Shown here one piece after another: positions 54,253 to 64,000 of a stretch of 64,000 nt of DNA (position 1 is the stretch's first letter; the number at the start of each line of letters is the position of its first letter). The notes beneath the pieces are model-generated. The model saw only the letters and a list, made by a program, of their open reading frames with translations. It had not been told where the DNA came from and searched no databases. The stretch comes from Poronia punctata (lineage: Eukaryota > Ascomycota > Sordariomycetes > Xylariales > Xylariaceae): assembly GCA_022579005.1 (NCBI GenBank), contig MU401547.1, positions 1 to 64,000 of the forward strand. Reading direction: 5' to 3'. Both the position numbers and the translations under genes were made by a program.

Positions 54253-56006
54253 TTAATCTATCTTGCCGCTGTGCGCTTCCGTTATGCCTACGGAATCCCT
54301 CATTATTCTTGTGCCGTTGGAACTCGGTTTGTTATTGATCCCGGTATCATGGGTATGGGGATTCTCGTCATCCATGGCCACGACCGTCATATCGGAACGG
54401 ACGCGGAACCGCCTCCCCCGCCAGTTGACGCCCGTGCCTTGGAAAACGGCCCAAGCCCAGATTGGAAAGGCGAGAAATTCGCGACCGAGCCAGGCCAGAA
54501 GCCATTCACCGAACTGGCGCTTCTCTGCGCCGCCCCGACTCGCACCTCGGACGAATGCCGGGGTATCTTCGTCAACGGATATGCTCACTCCCGCGTGTAG
54601 TTTCTTGAAGACGGCTCGGTCCACAAGCATCCATAAAGTGACGCCTGCGAGCCAGCACCAGCCCAGGGATGCCCACGTCCCCGGAATACCGAGCGCATCG
54701 CGAGTCCAGGGTAGAGTGGTAAGTCCAAAGGATAGATAGAAGCAACAAACAAGACTCTCTACACCATGCTCGACTAACGTTGCCAGTAGCACGGTCCATT
54801 TCCGCGCGCGCAGCCAGCGGACTCTGCGGGCAGCATACGCAGATACGGACATGCCGGCTATGGGTTGAATAGCCAAGTCGCCATACACCAGGGCGTGTCT
54901 TGCGAAGCCCGGGATTTTCATATGCCATAGGAGAAGACCAATTACATGGTCCTCACACATGTACGACGAGAAGTGGTCGATCCCTTTCGGCAGCGTGGCC
55001 GAGGTTCCGGTGAGCAAGGGGTTCCGTGCCGGGTCCGTGGCTTCATCGAGATGGGATTTGCGAAACATGTTGCTCTTGCCCACGATGCAGGGCGTGACGG
55101 CGGCCGTGTTGATGGCGCAGTAGAACTTGGCATGACTCGTTGCCAGAAACATCTCTTCCAGTCTACCGCCGCCGTGCTTCCAAGATCGCGATAGTACAGA
55201 CGAAGGGACGCCGACATCCCCCGTCCCCGACCCTCCGGTCACCACCGAGTTGGACAAAAGAGCCTGGCCTTCAGTGTTCATGTGGCTCATGGACGTCACC
55301 GTGTCGACGACCAGAGGCAGCTGGTGGACGAATTTGTAAGGCGTTGTCGTCTTGCCACCTGGCTGAAACCCGCAGAGTCTGTCGACCATGCGACCGATGA
55401 CATCTTTAGCAACCCAGACATTGCAGTCAATTGCCCATATTATATCGCCCTTGGCTTCCCGGTACGCCCTGCTCTGATTGCGGATCTTGGGGTTTGGACC
55501 GATGTCGGTGGCATGGCGGAGATACGGATCTTCGGCCTCGACAAAGACGGTCGCATCGAAATCGGGAAAGTCAGAGACTAGTTGGCGGAGAATGGGATAA
55601 GCCGGGTCTTGGTTCGACTCGACACAGAGGTAGATGGTCAACTTGTCGCGGGGGTAGTTCTGGTGGAAAACAGAGGCGAGGCATTCGTAGAGGCCGGGTT
55701 CGATGCCCTTGGCCGGTCGGATGGCGGTTACATGAGGTACTTCGTTCTTGGGAAGAGTTGGGGACACCGGTTTATCCGGGATGGAAGAATAACGTCGAAA
55801 ACTGGCGGTTTGGGAGACTTGGTCAGATATGTATAACGCATATGTAGCCCTTACAAGGTATACCGAGAATAGAGGACCGAATCGCAGATTGGAAACCCAG
55901 GCGGAAAGGATACTTACAGCTTGTAAGTACCTATGACCTGTACTCCTATTACAAAACACCCCCAAAGCAAGCCCGCCCAGGCTAGTAAGTAGATTATGGT
56001 ATGCAT
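54253..56006 (-). CDS. Ceramide glucosyltransferase (glucosylceramide synthase, GT21)
   Basis: Two exons, 56006-55918 and 55801-54253; 545 residues. It transfers glucose from UDP-glucose to ceramide at the Golgi/ER membrane. The true start is MHTIIYLLAWAGLLWG, an N-terminal membrane anchor. A 116-nt intron (GTAAGT...GCCAG) joins it to LFRRYSS. The longer unspliced frame starting at 56085 replaces the anchor with intron translation and is rejected. Catalytic features are RPAKGIEPGLYECL, the acidic AIDCNVWV (D155), CEDHVIGLLLW and RRVRW, which stands in the (Q/R)xxRW position. Two to three membrane segments lie near the C-terminus. The tail is hydrophilic. Fungal GCS genes influence growth and sensitivity to plant defensins. 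Confidence 0.9.
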
Positions 56007-57587
56007 TGGAGCATTGTGTACGGCTTCTGCAGAGAAAAACAAGGAGGGCACAGCCAACAGAGCAAGTAAGGGAGTAAAGAACCAATGAATTCGTCCGTTG
56101 CGTAGACGAATACCGGATTGTCGGTAAAGGTCGAAGATGGTTATTTACGCCCGGCCAAGGTCGTCTGGGGGGACCCTTTTATTTTTTGACCAGGAGGATG
56201 TTCCTTGGAGGGGAGTATTGAAAAAAAGTCAAGTTACGCTAGATTCTAGGTACTCGTACTCGACGGGATACGGAGGTACAACTATTTCAATGCGGTGCAC
56301 CCTCGAGGAATTGGCCCTTTGAGTCGGTCTGGAGTTAAGCACTCGATCGAAAGTCGAAATTGACAAGAGAAGAGACGACGTGACGACTACGAGAAATTTT
56401 CAGCGCAACACTTGACAAGCGAAAGTGAAACGGTCAAAGAAATATTTCAATCTAATATTAGACAACACCTCGTCATTTTGCTGACTGAGTAGGTCGATAT
56501 GCCACTTTTACTTTAGTCTGTCCACAAGGTTGGTACAGTACGTGCTCTTGGCTTTTGGTACCTGCTTATGGTGGGTATTTCGGTAGCTGAACATCCGGGA
56601 GCGTTGTGAAATGATATTTGCAATACAGCACACAGAGCTTCAACTTTCCGAATACTTTACTAGAGATTCTAGGTCCAAAGCATGAAGTACGGCAGAATCG
56701 ACAACGAGCAACGATCAAGAAGTGAAATTGTAGCTAATAAGACCAGCACCGAGCATCCGGGATCAGATTCGACAGCAACTTTTTTTTTTCGAAGCTTGTT
56801 CTCTAGTAATACCCGCACGACGTAGTGGACCAAGTACGTTCTACTTCATGCCAATCTGATCTGTGCATGAATTCAGGTGCTGTTTCCCATCGTTCAGGTA
56901 CAGTCTACATGCCTCTGTACCCTACAAAATGCCCCACCTTGTTCATCCCGTTAGCGCTACAGGGGAAGAGCTTATCTGATCCACCCTCAATTCCCAACCA
57001 CCTTGCAAACTTTTCTCTATTTTTTCTTCTTCACAAAGTTCGAAGCTGCAGGTGGTTTCTTCTTCTTCTCAACTCGGAGGGGATTGAAACTAGCAATTCA
57101 ACTTGCACAATTCGCATTGAAAACATGTGAACACCATGCAATTTGCCTGCTATCGCCAGGCGAACCATACATTCTTCATTCTGACATCTGTTACCCCTCG
57201 ACTCTTGGGTCTCGTCGCCACTCTCTGGTAGAAAGCTACACACATTACTACCTCTTCGGAGTCTATCTGCAAGCCTTTTCTCCATCTATAAACGGTGAGT
57301 ACTTGCCGTCATTTCGTTCAGCCCTTGACCCAATCGGCTTGCCTGCCCTGCCTGGTGTTATGGAAATCCCTGTATCCCGCACGGGCATTCCAATCGCGTT
57401 GATGACAAAATTTATTCGGAGCTTAGAGATGTGATTTCATAGATCCGCTCGATGAGTGTCCTTATATAGACTACAACGGTATCTGAGCGATCAAATACAC
57501 AGTCATCTTGACAAGCATGGAGAATCCAAACAACCTTTGAACTTGGCTAATGGCTTCCCGAAGATATAGAAAAGAGTCACTACAGTC
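56007..57587. other. Divergent promoter region, GCS / SEN2
   Basis: 1.6 kb. Frames at 57003-57434 (143 codons) lie just before SEN2 but begin with a translated T-run and match nothing. Probably leader sequence, possibly with a 5' UTR intron. Confidence 0.45.
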
Positions 57588-59153
57588 ATGGCAAACGGGA
57601 AGAAGGCAGCGCCTGGCACCCCTGGCGCGGCCGAGACACCCAGTGCGGGATCGCAGACCCCCAATGGGACAAGACGGGCTAGGCCCTCGACCACGACCCC
57701 GAAAATTCCTCTCCACGAGATATACGCATTGCCTGCCCCTCTGCGTACTTTCCCGCTCCCTAGCTTCTACCCTAATAACCCACTGTCACTTTTTCATGTG
57801 CTTTGGGCATGGGCGAACCAGGTCCTATTCCCTCCACCCGCGGAACCCTCCATCATACACCAGGGCTATTGGTCTCCAGAGACCCACTCTGTACATGTTC
57901 GAGACCCAAAGTCCATCAGGGCTCTATGGGAACAGGGGTTCTTCGGTAAGGGTAGCTACAGTCGGAGCGAGCCGAATTGGCTCAAGCGAGAACTGAGTCG
58001 GCAGGGCCAGGGCGAGAAGAAGGTTGCAGAACTCATGACGGCGCAAAGGCGGGAAGAACGTAGAATGATGAAGTGGGATCGTGCACGAAAGGAACAAGAA
58101 GCCATTCTTAAAACACGATTGGCAGAAGCTTTGGTTGCGCCAGTCGGTCCCAAGGAACTTTTAGCCTTGCCCAATTCCTCCGAAGATCTACTGAGGCTCT
58201 CGTCTTTACATGAGTTGAGTAATGGGCTTATCGCTGCCAGTGCCTCTGTCAACGGTGCTCCGTCTCAGCCTCGCACGTCACCCGGTGTGGACAGCTCGGT
58301 CACCGGTGTTTCCACTTCATCTGTCCTCCCGGTGGGCTCGCCCTCTCCGGAGATCAAGGCTCCTACTCCTAAGCGAAGAAAGAGCGTGCGATTTTCTCCC
58401 GACGTGGAGTCTACCACGTATCGACGTACAGATCCCCCAAGCCCTTTACCAGGCTTGCCACCAAACGGAAAGGCTTTAAATGGTAGTTTGATGACCAACG
58501 GGCCCTCCTCACCCTTACCACAGGACGTGAGTAAGGCTCCAACTGAAGGGTTTGATCCCTCTCACCCTGCGGAAATCTCGGCCGAGGGGTCCGAAATCGT
58601 AGACCGTGAGCACCTCCAGTTGAGTCCCGAAGAAGCCTTCTACCTAGTGTTTGCTCTAGGCGCCCTCACTATCGTAGATCCTGTGACTGGGAAAGCCATG
58701 ACGAACCAAGAAGTGTTTCACACGTTGCGACGACTGTCGTGTCCTCCTGGTTCGGGAACAATGCAGCCAGATGACCCGTTCCTTGTCCAGTATGCGGTCT
58801 ACCACCATTTCCGGTCCCTGGGCTGGGTACCCAGGTCAGGCATCAAGTTTGGTGTTGATTGGTTGCTATACATCGGCGGACCAGTCTTTTCCCATGCAGA
58901 GTTTGCCGTCATTGTTTTGCCTGCCTACACTGACCCTTATTGGAAAAGTCGTGGCAAGACGGCTCCAAAGAGATCTTGGCATTGGCTTCACTCTGTCAAT
59001 CGTGTACAGAGCCAGGCTCTGAAGACGATGGTGATGGTGTATGTCGACATACCTCCTCCGGCGGAAGATATCACGGACCCTGCATCATTGCTGCGGCGGT
59101 ACAAGATCCGCGAATTCTATATGAAGCGATGGCTCAGCAATCGTAGTAGATGA
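57588..59153 (+). CDS. SEN2: tRNA-splicing endonuclease subunit Sen2
   Basis: 521 residues, intronless. It is the catalytic subunit that cuts the 5' splice site of tRNA introns. The N-terminal half has conserved LPAPLRTFPLPSFYPNNPLS and the EPNWLKRE block, then a disordered linker (about 215-340). The C-terminal nuclease domain starts LSPEEAFYLVFALGALTI; the catalytic triad is carried by GVDWLLYIGGPVFSHAEFAV (Tyr and His) and a Lys in the VNRVQSQALKTMVMVYVDIP segment. The length is close to that of other fungal Sen2 proteins. An intron-containing tRNA-Met in the same window is a potential substrate. Confidence 0.9.
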   Translation: MANGKKAAPGTPGAAETPSAGSQTPNGTRRARPSTTTPKIPLHEIYALPAPLRTFPLPSFYPNNPLSLFHVLWAWANQVLFPPPAEPSIIHQGYWSPETHSVHVRDPKSIRALWEQGFFGKGSYSRSEPNWLKRELSRQGQGEKKVAELMTAQRREERRMMKWDRARKEQEAILKTRLAEALVAPVGPKELLALPNSSEDLLRLSSLHELSNGLIAASASVNGAPSQPRTSPGVDSSVTGVSTSSVLPVGSPSPEIKAPTPKRRKSVRFSPDVESTTYRRTDPPSPLPGLPPNGKALNGSLMTNGPSSPLPQDVSKAPTEGFDPSHPAEISAEGSEIVDREHLQLSPEEAFYLVFALGALTIVDPVTGKAMTNQEVFHTLRRLSCPPGSGTMQPDDPFLVQYAVYHHFRSLGWVPRSGIKFGVDWLLYIGGPVFSHAEFAVIVLPAYTDPYWKSRGKTAPKRSWHWLHSVNRVQSQALKTMVMVYVDIPPPAEDITDPASLLRRYKIREFYMKRWLSNRSR

Positions 59154-60102
59154 GAGTACGATATATGTATATGTACAATACATTAAGGCGTTACATGATG
59201 GGCTTTTTATTGGGTATACCATGGGCATGAAACGGTGTCACGAATAGAACCAGCCAGCAATAGCAATTGAACAATCGGCTTGTATTAATCGATACACATC
59301 CATCCTTCACACCTCGGTTCCTCCACCCCTGATTTAGTGATAATGCAAGTATAAATACCATATTTGATTATTGGTTAGAAATCGAGGCGTGCCGTAAGTC
59401 CTACAAGTGGCCGTTCGTTCATTCCATACTCATGCATCCGGTTTACGTTGCGGTTCACACCCTTGCCAACATGGCTGTGTTTTAAACAATGTCATGTACA
59501 TATGCCAAATGTTTCGGGACATTGAGAAAAGGTAGGTAGGTATAATGATCTCTTATATTTACCAGTTTAATCTTCATTCTCGTACTGTTTCAACAATTCT
59601 TGCATCTCTTGTGAAGTTTGAATAATGTTATGTATAAGTAATGAGAGGGAGTTACTTTTTATACAGTATAAAGTGTGTGCTCGTATGTGTTAGAATTTAG
59701 CGCTTATCTCGGAGTCTCGGATTCCTTTAAGGATCAAATGCCTGTCTGTCTCTGAATGAGATAACTTTTACGGGGCTAAATGTGCTGAACTTCAAGTCGA
59801 AATCATTATACACTCTCCTTTTCGCATCAGCCGCTCGCTCCTCTTTGCAAAGTGTATTAAATTGACAGCAATTCTTTATTTTCATTTTGTACATATCATT
59901 GTGTGTTCTAGTCCAAACCAAGACTTACGAAATCTGGTGGCGCGACAAAACTGGAAGACTCTTACTTTACGCGTCTCATAACGCCGCTCGCTATGTGGAG
60001 AGTGAAAAATCAAGGTTGAGAGAGCGCGCTTAACGGGAATTTTGCCAAGTCAGATTTCAACTATACAGGAAATCGTCTAGAAAAACGAGGCAGAAACTCA
60101 CC
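59154..60102. other. Spacer
   Basis: About 950 bp between tandem genes; AT-rich. A small minus-strand frame at 59727-59921 is not convincing. No gene seen. Confidence 0.5.
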
Positions 60103-61650
60103 ATGGCGACCGACAGACGCGGAAGCGCAAGTGAAACAACGCCACTTCTGGCATCGTCAAACGCGCCCGTAGCACCAGCTGGTGATCCCGACGATGCCAG
60201 AGCCATTGTTTCCAGAGGCTCAAACTCGGCACCTGTACCGAGTGAAGAAGACAAGCCTCTACCCAAAACTCAGATCTTCTTCCTCTGCTACGCGCGATTG
60301 ATCGAGCCGATTGCCTTCTTCTCCATCTTCCCTTTCATCAATCAGATGGTACGCGAGAATGGAAATTTGGATGAAGCAGACATGGGCTTTTACTCGGGAC
60401 TCATCGAGTCGCTGTTCTCGCTCACGCAGATGATTGTCATGGTAGGCTGGGGTATGGCGGCTGACCGGGTGGGCCGTAAGCCGGTGCTGGTTGCCTCGCT
60501 TCTCGGCGTAGCCATCTCGACGTCGCTGTTCGGATTGGCCAAGAGCATCTGGCAGATGATTCTGTTCCGATGTCTAGCGGGTGTCTTTGCCGGTACCATC
60601 GTCACCATCCGCACCATGATCTCGGAACACAGCACCAAGCAAACGCAAGCCCGGGCTTTTTCATGGTTCGCATTTGCCGGTAACGTGGGCATATTCATCG
60701 GCCCTCTAATCGGTGGTGCGCTCGCCGATCCCGCGGGACAGTATCCGCGCATCTTCGCTGGTATCCCTTTCTTCGAGACTTATCCATATGCGCTCTCATC
60801 CATCGTTGTAGGCGTCATCGGGCTCACGGCGGTTATAACGAGCGCCGTGTTTGTCCAAGAGACGCTCCACAAGGACAGCAAGAGCGGAGACGACGAGACA
60901 GGTTCTCCGACTCGGCGGCCCGCGCCGGTCTCGCTCTCTACACGGGAACTAGTAAAGTCGCCCGGTGTGGGCATGGTGCTTTACAATTACGGCCACGTTA
61001 TGCTTCTCGCATACGCTTACACGGCCATCGGACCCGTCTTCTGGGCCACGAGCCCCAAACTAGGTGGTCTCGGTTTCAAACCGTTGCAGATATCGCTGTT
61101 CATGGGCTTGACGGGTTTATCGCAAGCCATCTGGTTGCTCATCTTTTTCCCTCCGCTACAGCGCAGATTGGGAACCAACGGGGTGATGCGCGCTTGCGGC
61201 GCCGCATATCCGTTTTTCATGCTCGCCATGCCCTTCCTCAACGTCATCCGAAGACCGGGTACGCATGCAAGCGATATTATCTTCTATATCATAGCACCGA
61301 TTCTATTGTCCGTGGGACCGGGTGTTAGTATGGCATTTACGGCGGTGCAGCTTGCGTTAAACGATGTGTCGCCGTCGTCGGAGACGCTGGGGATGTTGAA
61401 TGCCTTGGCGTTGACGCTGTCGAGTGGTGTGAGGTCTTTCTCGCCTGCGTTGTTTTCGAGTTTGTTTGCCATTGGGGTGGGAAATCAATTTCTGTACGGA
61501 TATTTCGTTTGGGTTATTATGGTGGTCCTCGCATTGGGCTTTACGGTTTCCACGAGGTTTTTGCCCGAGGTTGGTGAGAAGACTGCGGAAGATGGGCATG
61601 GAGATGGTACTCGGACGGGAACCGATGGCGCTGATTCTGATACTGGGTAG
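60103..61650 (+). CDS. MFS transporter, DHA1/ZIFL-like
   Basis: 515 residues, intronless. The N-terminal tail contains TTPLLASS, a dileucine-type signal known from vacuolar fungal MFS proteins, then LCYARLIEPIAFFSIFPFIN, the opening helix typical of the zinc-induced-facilitator-like group. MFS motif A is WGMAADRVGRKPVLV; motif C-like glycines occur in GNVGIFIGPLIGGALAD. About twelve helices with a hydrophilic central loop (QETLHKDSKSGDDETGSPTR, about residues 251-270). The C-terminus is hydrophilic and acidic. Function is probably export or vacuolar sequestration of a small molecule or metal chelate; substrate unknown. The ATG has a perfect CACC context. Confidence 0.85.
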   Translation: MATDRRGSASETTPLLASSNAPVAPAGDPDDARAIVSRGSNSAPVPSEEDKPLPKTQIFFLCYARLIEPIAFFSIFPFINQMVRENGNLDEADMGFYSGLIESLFSLTQMIVMVGWGMAADRVGRKPVLVASLLGVAISTSLFGLAKSIWQMILFRCLAGVFAGTIVTIRTMISEHSTKQTQARAFSWFAFAGNVGIFIGPLIGGALADPAGQYPRIFAGIPFFETYPYALSSIVVGVIGLTAVITSAVFVQETLHKDSKSGDDETGSPTRRPAPVSLSTRELVKSPGVGMVLYNYGHVMLLAYAYTAIGPVFWATSPKLGGLGFKPLQISLFMGLTGLSQAIWLLIFFPPLQRRLGTNGVMRACGAAYPFFMLAMPFLNVIRRPGTHASDIIFYIIAPILLSVGPGVSMAFTAVQLALNDVSPSSETLGMLNALALTLSSGVRSFSPALFSSLFAIGVGNQFLYGYFVWVIMVVLALGFTVSTRFLPEVGEKTAEDGHGDGTRTGTDGADSDTG

Positions 61651-61960
61651 GTACATGTAGGTAGTAGGGTGGTGGTGACATGTTTAGCAAGCAGGCACAT
61701 ACGTCATAGGATACATGTATGTATCATATATGAATGAACATGTAGACTTAAATATTCTGGATCGCAACTTCCTCTTTCGTGTTTCCCTAAATCTTAGTAA
61801 GAGGTGCCCGAGTCTTAATGTGTAGTACCCAGTGTCCCTTCCTATTCTATGCCTTCCTTAGCGAGAGTGTACCTACCTACTTCCTACACACAAACATCCA
61901 TCATAGAAAGGACAGCTGTATGTAAGGGGGTAGGTACTAGGTACCTACTTAGACATGAAG
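61651..61960. other. Convergent spacer
   Basis: 310 bp between convergent genes with GTAGGTA/TACCTACC micro-repeats. Nothing else seen. Confidence 0.5.
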
Positions 61961-63118
61961 TTAGAATCCCCCCCTATTATCCCTACAATCGACCAACTCG
62001 ACACTATCTAATGACATCTCGTCATCTATTTGATCCGCAATCTCTTCCCAAAGAGGACGAGTGACGGTGAGACGGCTCAGACTAACCACTCTCAGCGTAT
62101 CTTTGTGGCGGCGTAACAAGTTCTGGAGTGCGCCGGACAGGCATTTCCCCCAACGGATTTGGAGTACGGAGAGGTTGGGCCGATATAGATTGTCGAAGAA
62201 CCCGGTCAAATCCCAGTCTAAATCGGTTATGAGCGCTAGATGTCGGAGGTGCGGGAAGAAAGCAACAAAGTCGCCCAAGGGCTTCCCGCAAATCCAGCCG
62301 GGTCCATCCCTAGACGAATACGAGTAGACGGAACTCCGACTTACGGATAGTTCCAATTCCTTGACGCTGTCAAAGGGCAAGAGACGCATCAAGTCGGGGT
62401 GAGGGGGAGGAGATAGGCCTGGATACTCGCTAGGGACGCTGCCGAAGCACATGCACTCCAGGGGTACGCCACTCTTGGCTGAGGCTATGAGGATTACCAA
62501 GAATGCTCGGTGCCGGGCTTCAAACTTTTCTTGTTCGTCAAGCCCGTATCCCCACCCGCATCCTAGGTGCCCGCACCTTGTCCACGGTAAGTCGTCGTCT
62601 ATGCTCACGGATCTCAGATTGGGAAACCGAGCCATGGCATGGGTCACATAGGCAATACCCGTCTCCGTCGTGGCAAGGACATCCTTGACGGCCTTGTTCT
62701 TCTCGATACGAAGCTGCCTGTCGCGGGACTCACCTTCATCCCACCTACCCCTGCCCCTGCCCCTGCCCCTTCCCCTGCTCCTGTCCATCATGTCGTCACA
62801 ACGATAATAGTAGGGTGCCTTAACAACCTGGGAGCATGTTTGATCGAACATACGAGTGGTACTGATGGTTAAACTTTGTACCCAGTAGGCGAAAGGAGAC
62901 ACGGAGAGCCGCCGCAGACGATCCAAGCTGCTGGGATTCAAGGTGACGGTGCTCTCGACAAAGAATTTGCGTCCGAATCGTTCCAGTGTTGCATTGTTAA
63001 GGCCTCTGCAGGTTGCCCGGACGTTGGGAAGGTCATCTGCAGCAAGATAGTCGCAGATCAGGTCGAGTAGCTCGACTGGCAGATTGTGAATCCCCTTTTC
63101 CACTACTACTTCAGACAT
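61961..63118 (-). CDS. F-box protein
   Basis: 385 residues from the ATG at 63118. The F-box lies at the N-terminus (NLPVELLDLICDYLAADDLP, residues ~12-31, then RATCRGLNN). It should bind Skp1 in an SCF ubiquitin ligase. The remainder has leucine-rich, irregular repeats (FPNLRSVSI, FFPHLRHLALI, LSVLQIRWG), consistent with a substrate-binding domain like those of the many fungal F-box proteins of unknown target. An (RG)n run (SRGRGRGRGRGRW, about residues 113-125) is encoded by a CCCCTG hexamer repeat at about 62747-62783 and may vary in length among strains. Intronless as read. Confidence 0.85.
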   Translation of the reverse strand: MSEVVVEKGIHNLPVELLDLICDYLAADDLPNVRATCRGLNNATLERFGRKFFVESTVTLNPSSLDRLRRLSVSPFAYWVQSLTISTTRMFDQTCSQVVKAPYYYRCDDMMDRSRGRGRGRGRGRWDEGESRDRQLRIEKNKAVKDVLATTETGIAYVTHAMARFPNLRSVSIDDDLPWTRCGHLGCGWGYGLDEQEKFEARHRAFLVILIASAKSGVPLECMCFGSVPSEYPGLSPPPHPDLMRLLPFDSVKELELSVSRSSVYSYSSRDGPGWICGKPLGDFVAFFPHLRHLALITDLDWDLTGFFDNLYRPNLSVLQIRWGKCLSGALQNLLRRHKDTLRVVSLSRLTVTRPLWEEIADQIDDEMSLDSVELVDCRDNRGGF

Positions 63119-63888
63119 CTTCACCCGGTACACACTGCTTCCCCTGTCGTTTTCACTTTGTTAATCTGATATCCCATTAGGGAAAAAGCATAATGTTGGT
63201 AGCATTTGACTTACAAGAGTTTTGATAAGACGTTTGCTAGTTTCGTATAACGGCGACGAAGTCACTGTCGGGATAAGATGTGTGCAATAAGGTGATGGAA
63301 ATATCCAGGAGAAAATCACCGTAGAATATATGAGAAGGATGGAGGAAGAGGGCAGTCAGTCCAGGATATAGAGTAGTAGAGAATAGAATAGCGAGGAGAC
63401 AGACGGGTGTCTATGTTGGTTTGAATGCAGGGATATACCTAGGAGTAGGCAATCACTGTTCGTCTGCAAATGTGAACCTCACCGAAGCATCCGAGTCTCG
63501 TACATACTTGTTTTGTTACTTTGCAACATTATCTATCTACCTTTCTACCACGTTTATACTCTTCAAGGGCACGAAAAGTATAATCCTGCTCATTGCACCC
63601 CTTCACTGCACTGTGACAGGTGACAATAACTTGAATTCAATGCCTCTTTTTCTATCATCAATTCTTGTCCGATTGCTTCAAGGTCAATCTTGATTGATGG
63701 GCACCGTGCTAACTCCTATCCTCTCCTTTTCAATATTACATACTTCTCTGCTTACACTGTATTTTTAGGAGGCCTGAGAAAATAGACCTTGTCCTCGTCC
63801 TTGTTATCCGTCTACCTACCTATCTACTTGAGGCTGTTATAACAACAAGGTCTAACCTAGATGAAGAAATATAAAAAATAAAAAGATG
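63119..63888. other. Spacer before the tRNA
   Basis: 770 bp without a supported gene. The end (about 63869-63884) holds the A-runs that form the Pol III terminator of the minus-strand tRNA. Confidence 0.5.
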
Positions 63889-63991
63889 TGTCCTCGGTGA
63901 GGCTCGAACTCACGACCTTTGGATTACCCAATCTGGGATTGGATCATAGTCTATATGAGACCAACGCTCTAGCCAACTGAGCCACGAAGAC
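63889..63991 (-). tRNA. tRNA-Met (CAT), elongator type, with intron
   Basis: The acceptor stem GTCTTCG pairs with CGAGGAC (one G-U) and a discriminator A. The D arm GCTC/GAGC is present, as is the T arm GTGAG-TTCGAGC-CTCAC. The anticodon loop reads CTCATA, interrupted after position 37 by about 29 nt of intron, then ATCCAA. U31 opposite U39 is shared with yeast elongator tRNA-Met. A T-run follows the 3' end on the minus strand as a Pol III terminator. Confidence 0.93.
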
Positions 63992-64000
63992 AGGTTTTTT

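Noticed and set aside
56007..56085. Upstream start for glucosylceramide synthase in the long unspliced frame
   Set aside because: Its N-terminus is produced by reading through a consensus intron; the spliced alternative gives the family's anchor and junction.
57003..57434. 143-codon frame before SEN2
   Set aside because: Starts in a T-run translated as Phe repeats; no recognisable domain; probably leader sequence.

Overview
The window is nuclear DNA of a filamentous ascomycete (Pezizomycotina, probably a Sordariomycete; the class is an inference). Support comes from short introns of 54-116 nt with GTRNGT donors, CTRAC branch sites and YAG acceptors, and from typical fungal genes: a HapX-type iron regulator, an AA9 LPMO with CBM1, fungal ceramide glucosyltransferase, Sen2, an omega-type GST and an alpha/beta-hydrolase-CorA fusion. 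TACC/GGTA micro-repeats are scattered through the spacers. A 10-N gap inside long G/C runs (30201-30210) marks an assembly join.

Layout. 1-4 kb: hapX, with an exact SreA-type GATA site in its upstream region, and a convergent GNAT acetyltransferase. 4-8 kb: mostly spacer, a doubtful small ORF and a Gfo/Idh/MocA-fold protein without the usual EKP lysine. 8.4-25.6 kb: a secondary-metabolite locus. It holds a 53-residue Cys/His-rich ORF, an NRPS fragment (C-domain remnant plus adenylation core, 9115-11376), a small SAM methyltransferase, a NodU/CmcH-type carbamoyltransferase, a TenA-fold protein and a large NRPS (20182-25587) that begins in the C-terminal part of an adenylation domain and continues T-C-A-T-R. 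27-30.4 kb: an APC permease and the AA9 LPMO, whose first intron reads as AT-AC. 30-36 kb: long spacers plus remnants, including an HNH-nuclease fragment. 36-46 kb: DHA2-type MFS pump, a previously hidden 3-exon gene, glycyl-tRNA synthetase, a decayed kinase-like pseudogene and the GST. 46.5-63 kb: hydrolase-CorA fusion, a small secreted cysteine-containing protein, glucosylceramide synthase (start corrected), SEN2, a second MFS gene and an F-box protein. An intron-containing tRNA-Met(CAT) closes the window on the minus strand.

How the genes may work together. The central locus looks like a reductase-terminated dipeptide pathway. Two adenylation cores, two carriers and one intact condensation domain are spread over two genes, and carbamoyl and methyl tailoring enzymes lie between them. 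The first adenylation domain is divided so that its core lies in one gene and its A10 subdomain, with the catalytic Lys, and its carrier lie in another gene about 9 kb away. This is either in-trans complementation or decay of an ancestral A-T-C-A-T-R enzyme, an architecture resembling the peramine synthetase PerA minus its methylation domain. Many gene models were rebuilt by hand from splice sites and frame continuity. No database search was possible, so family names rest on motif recognition.
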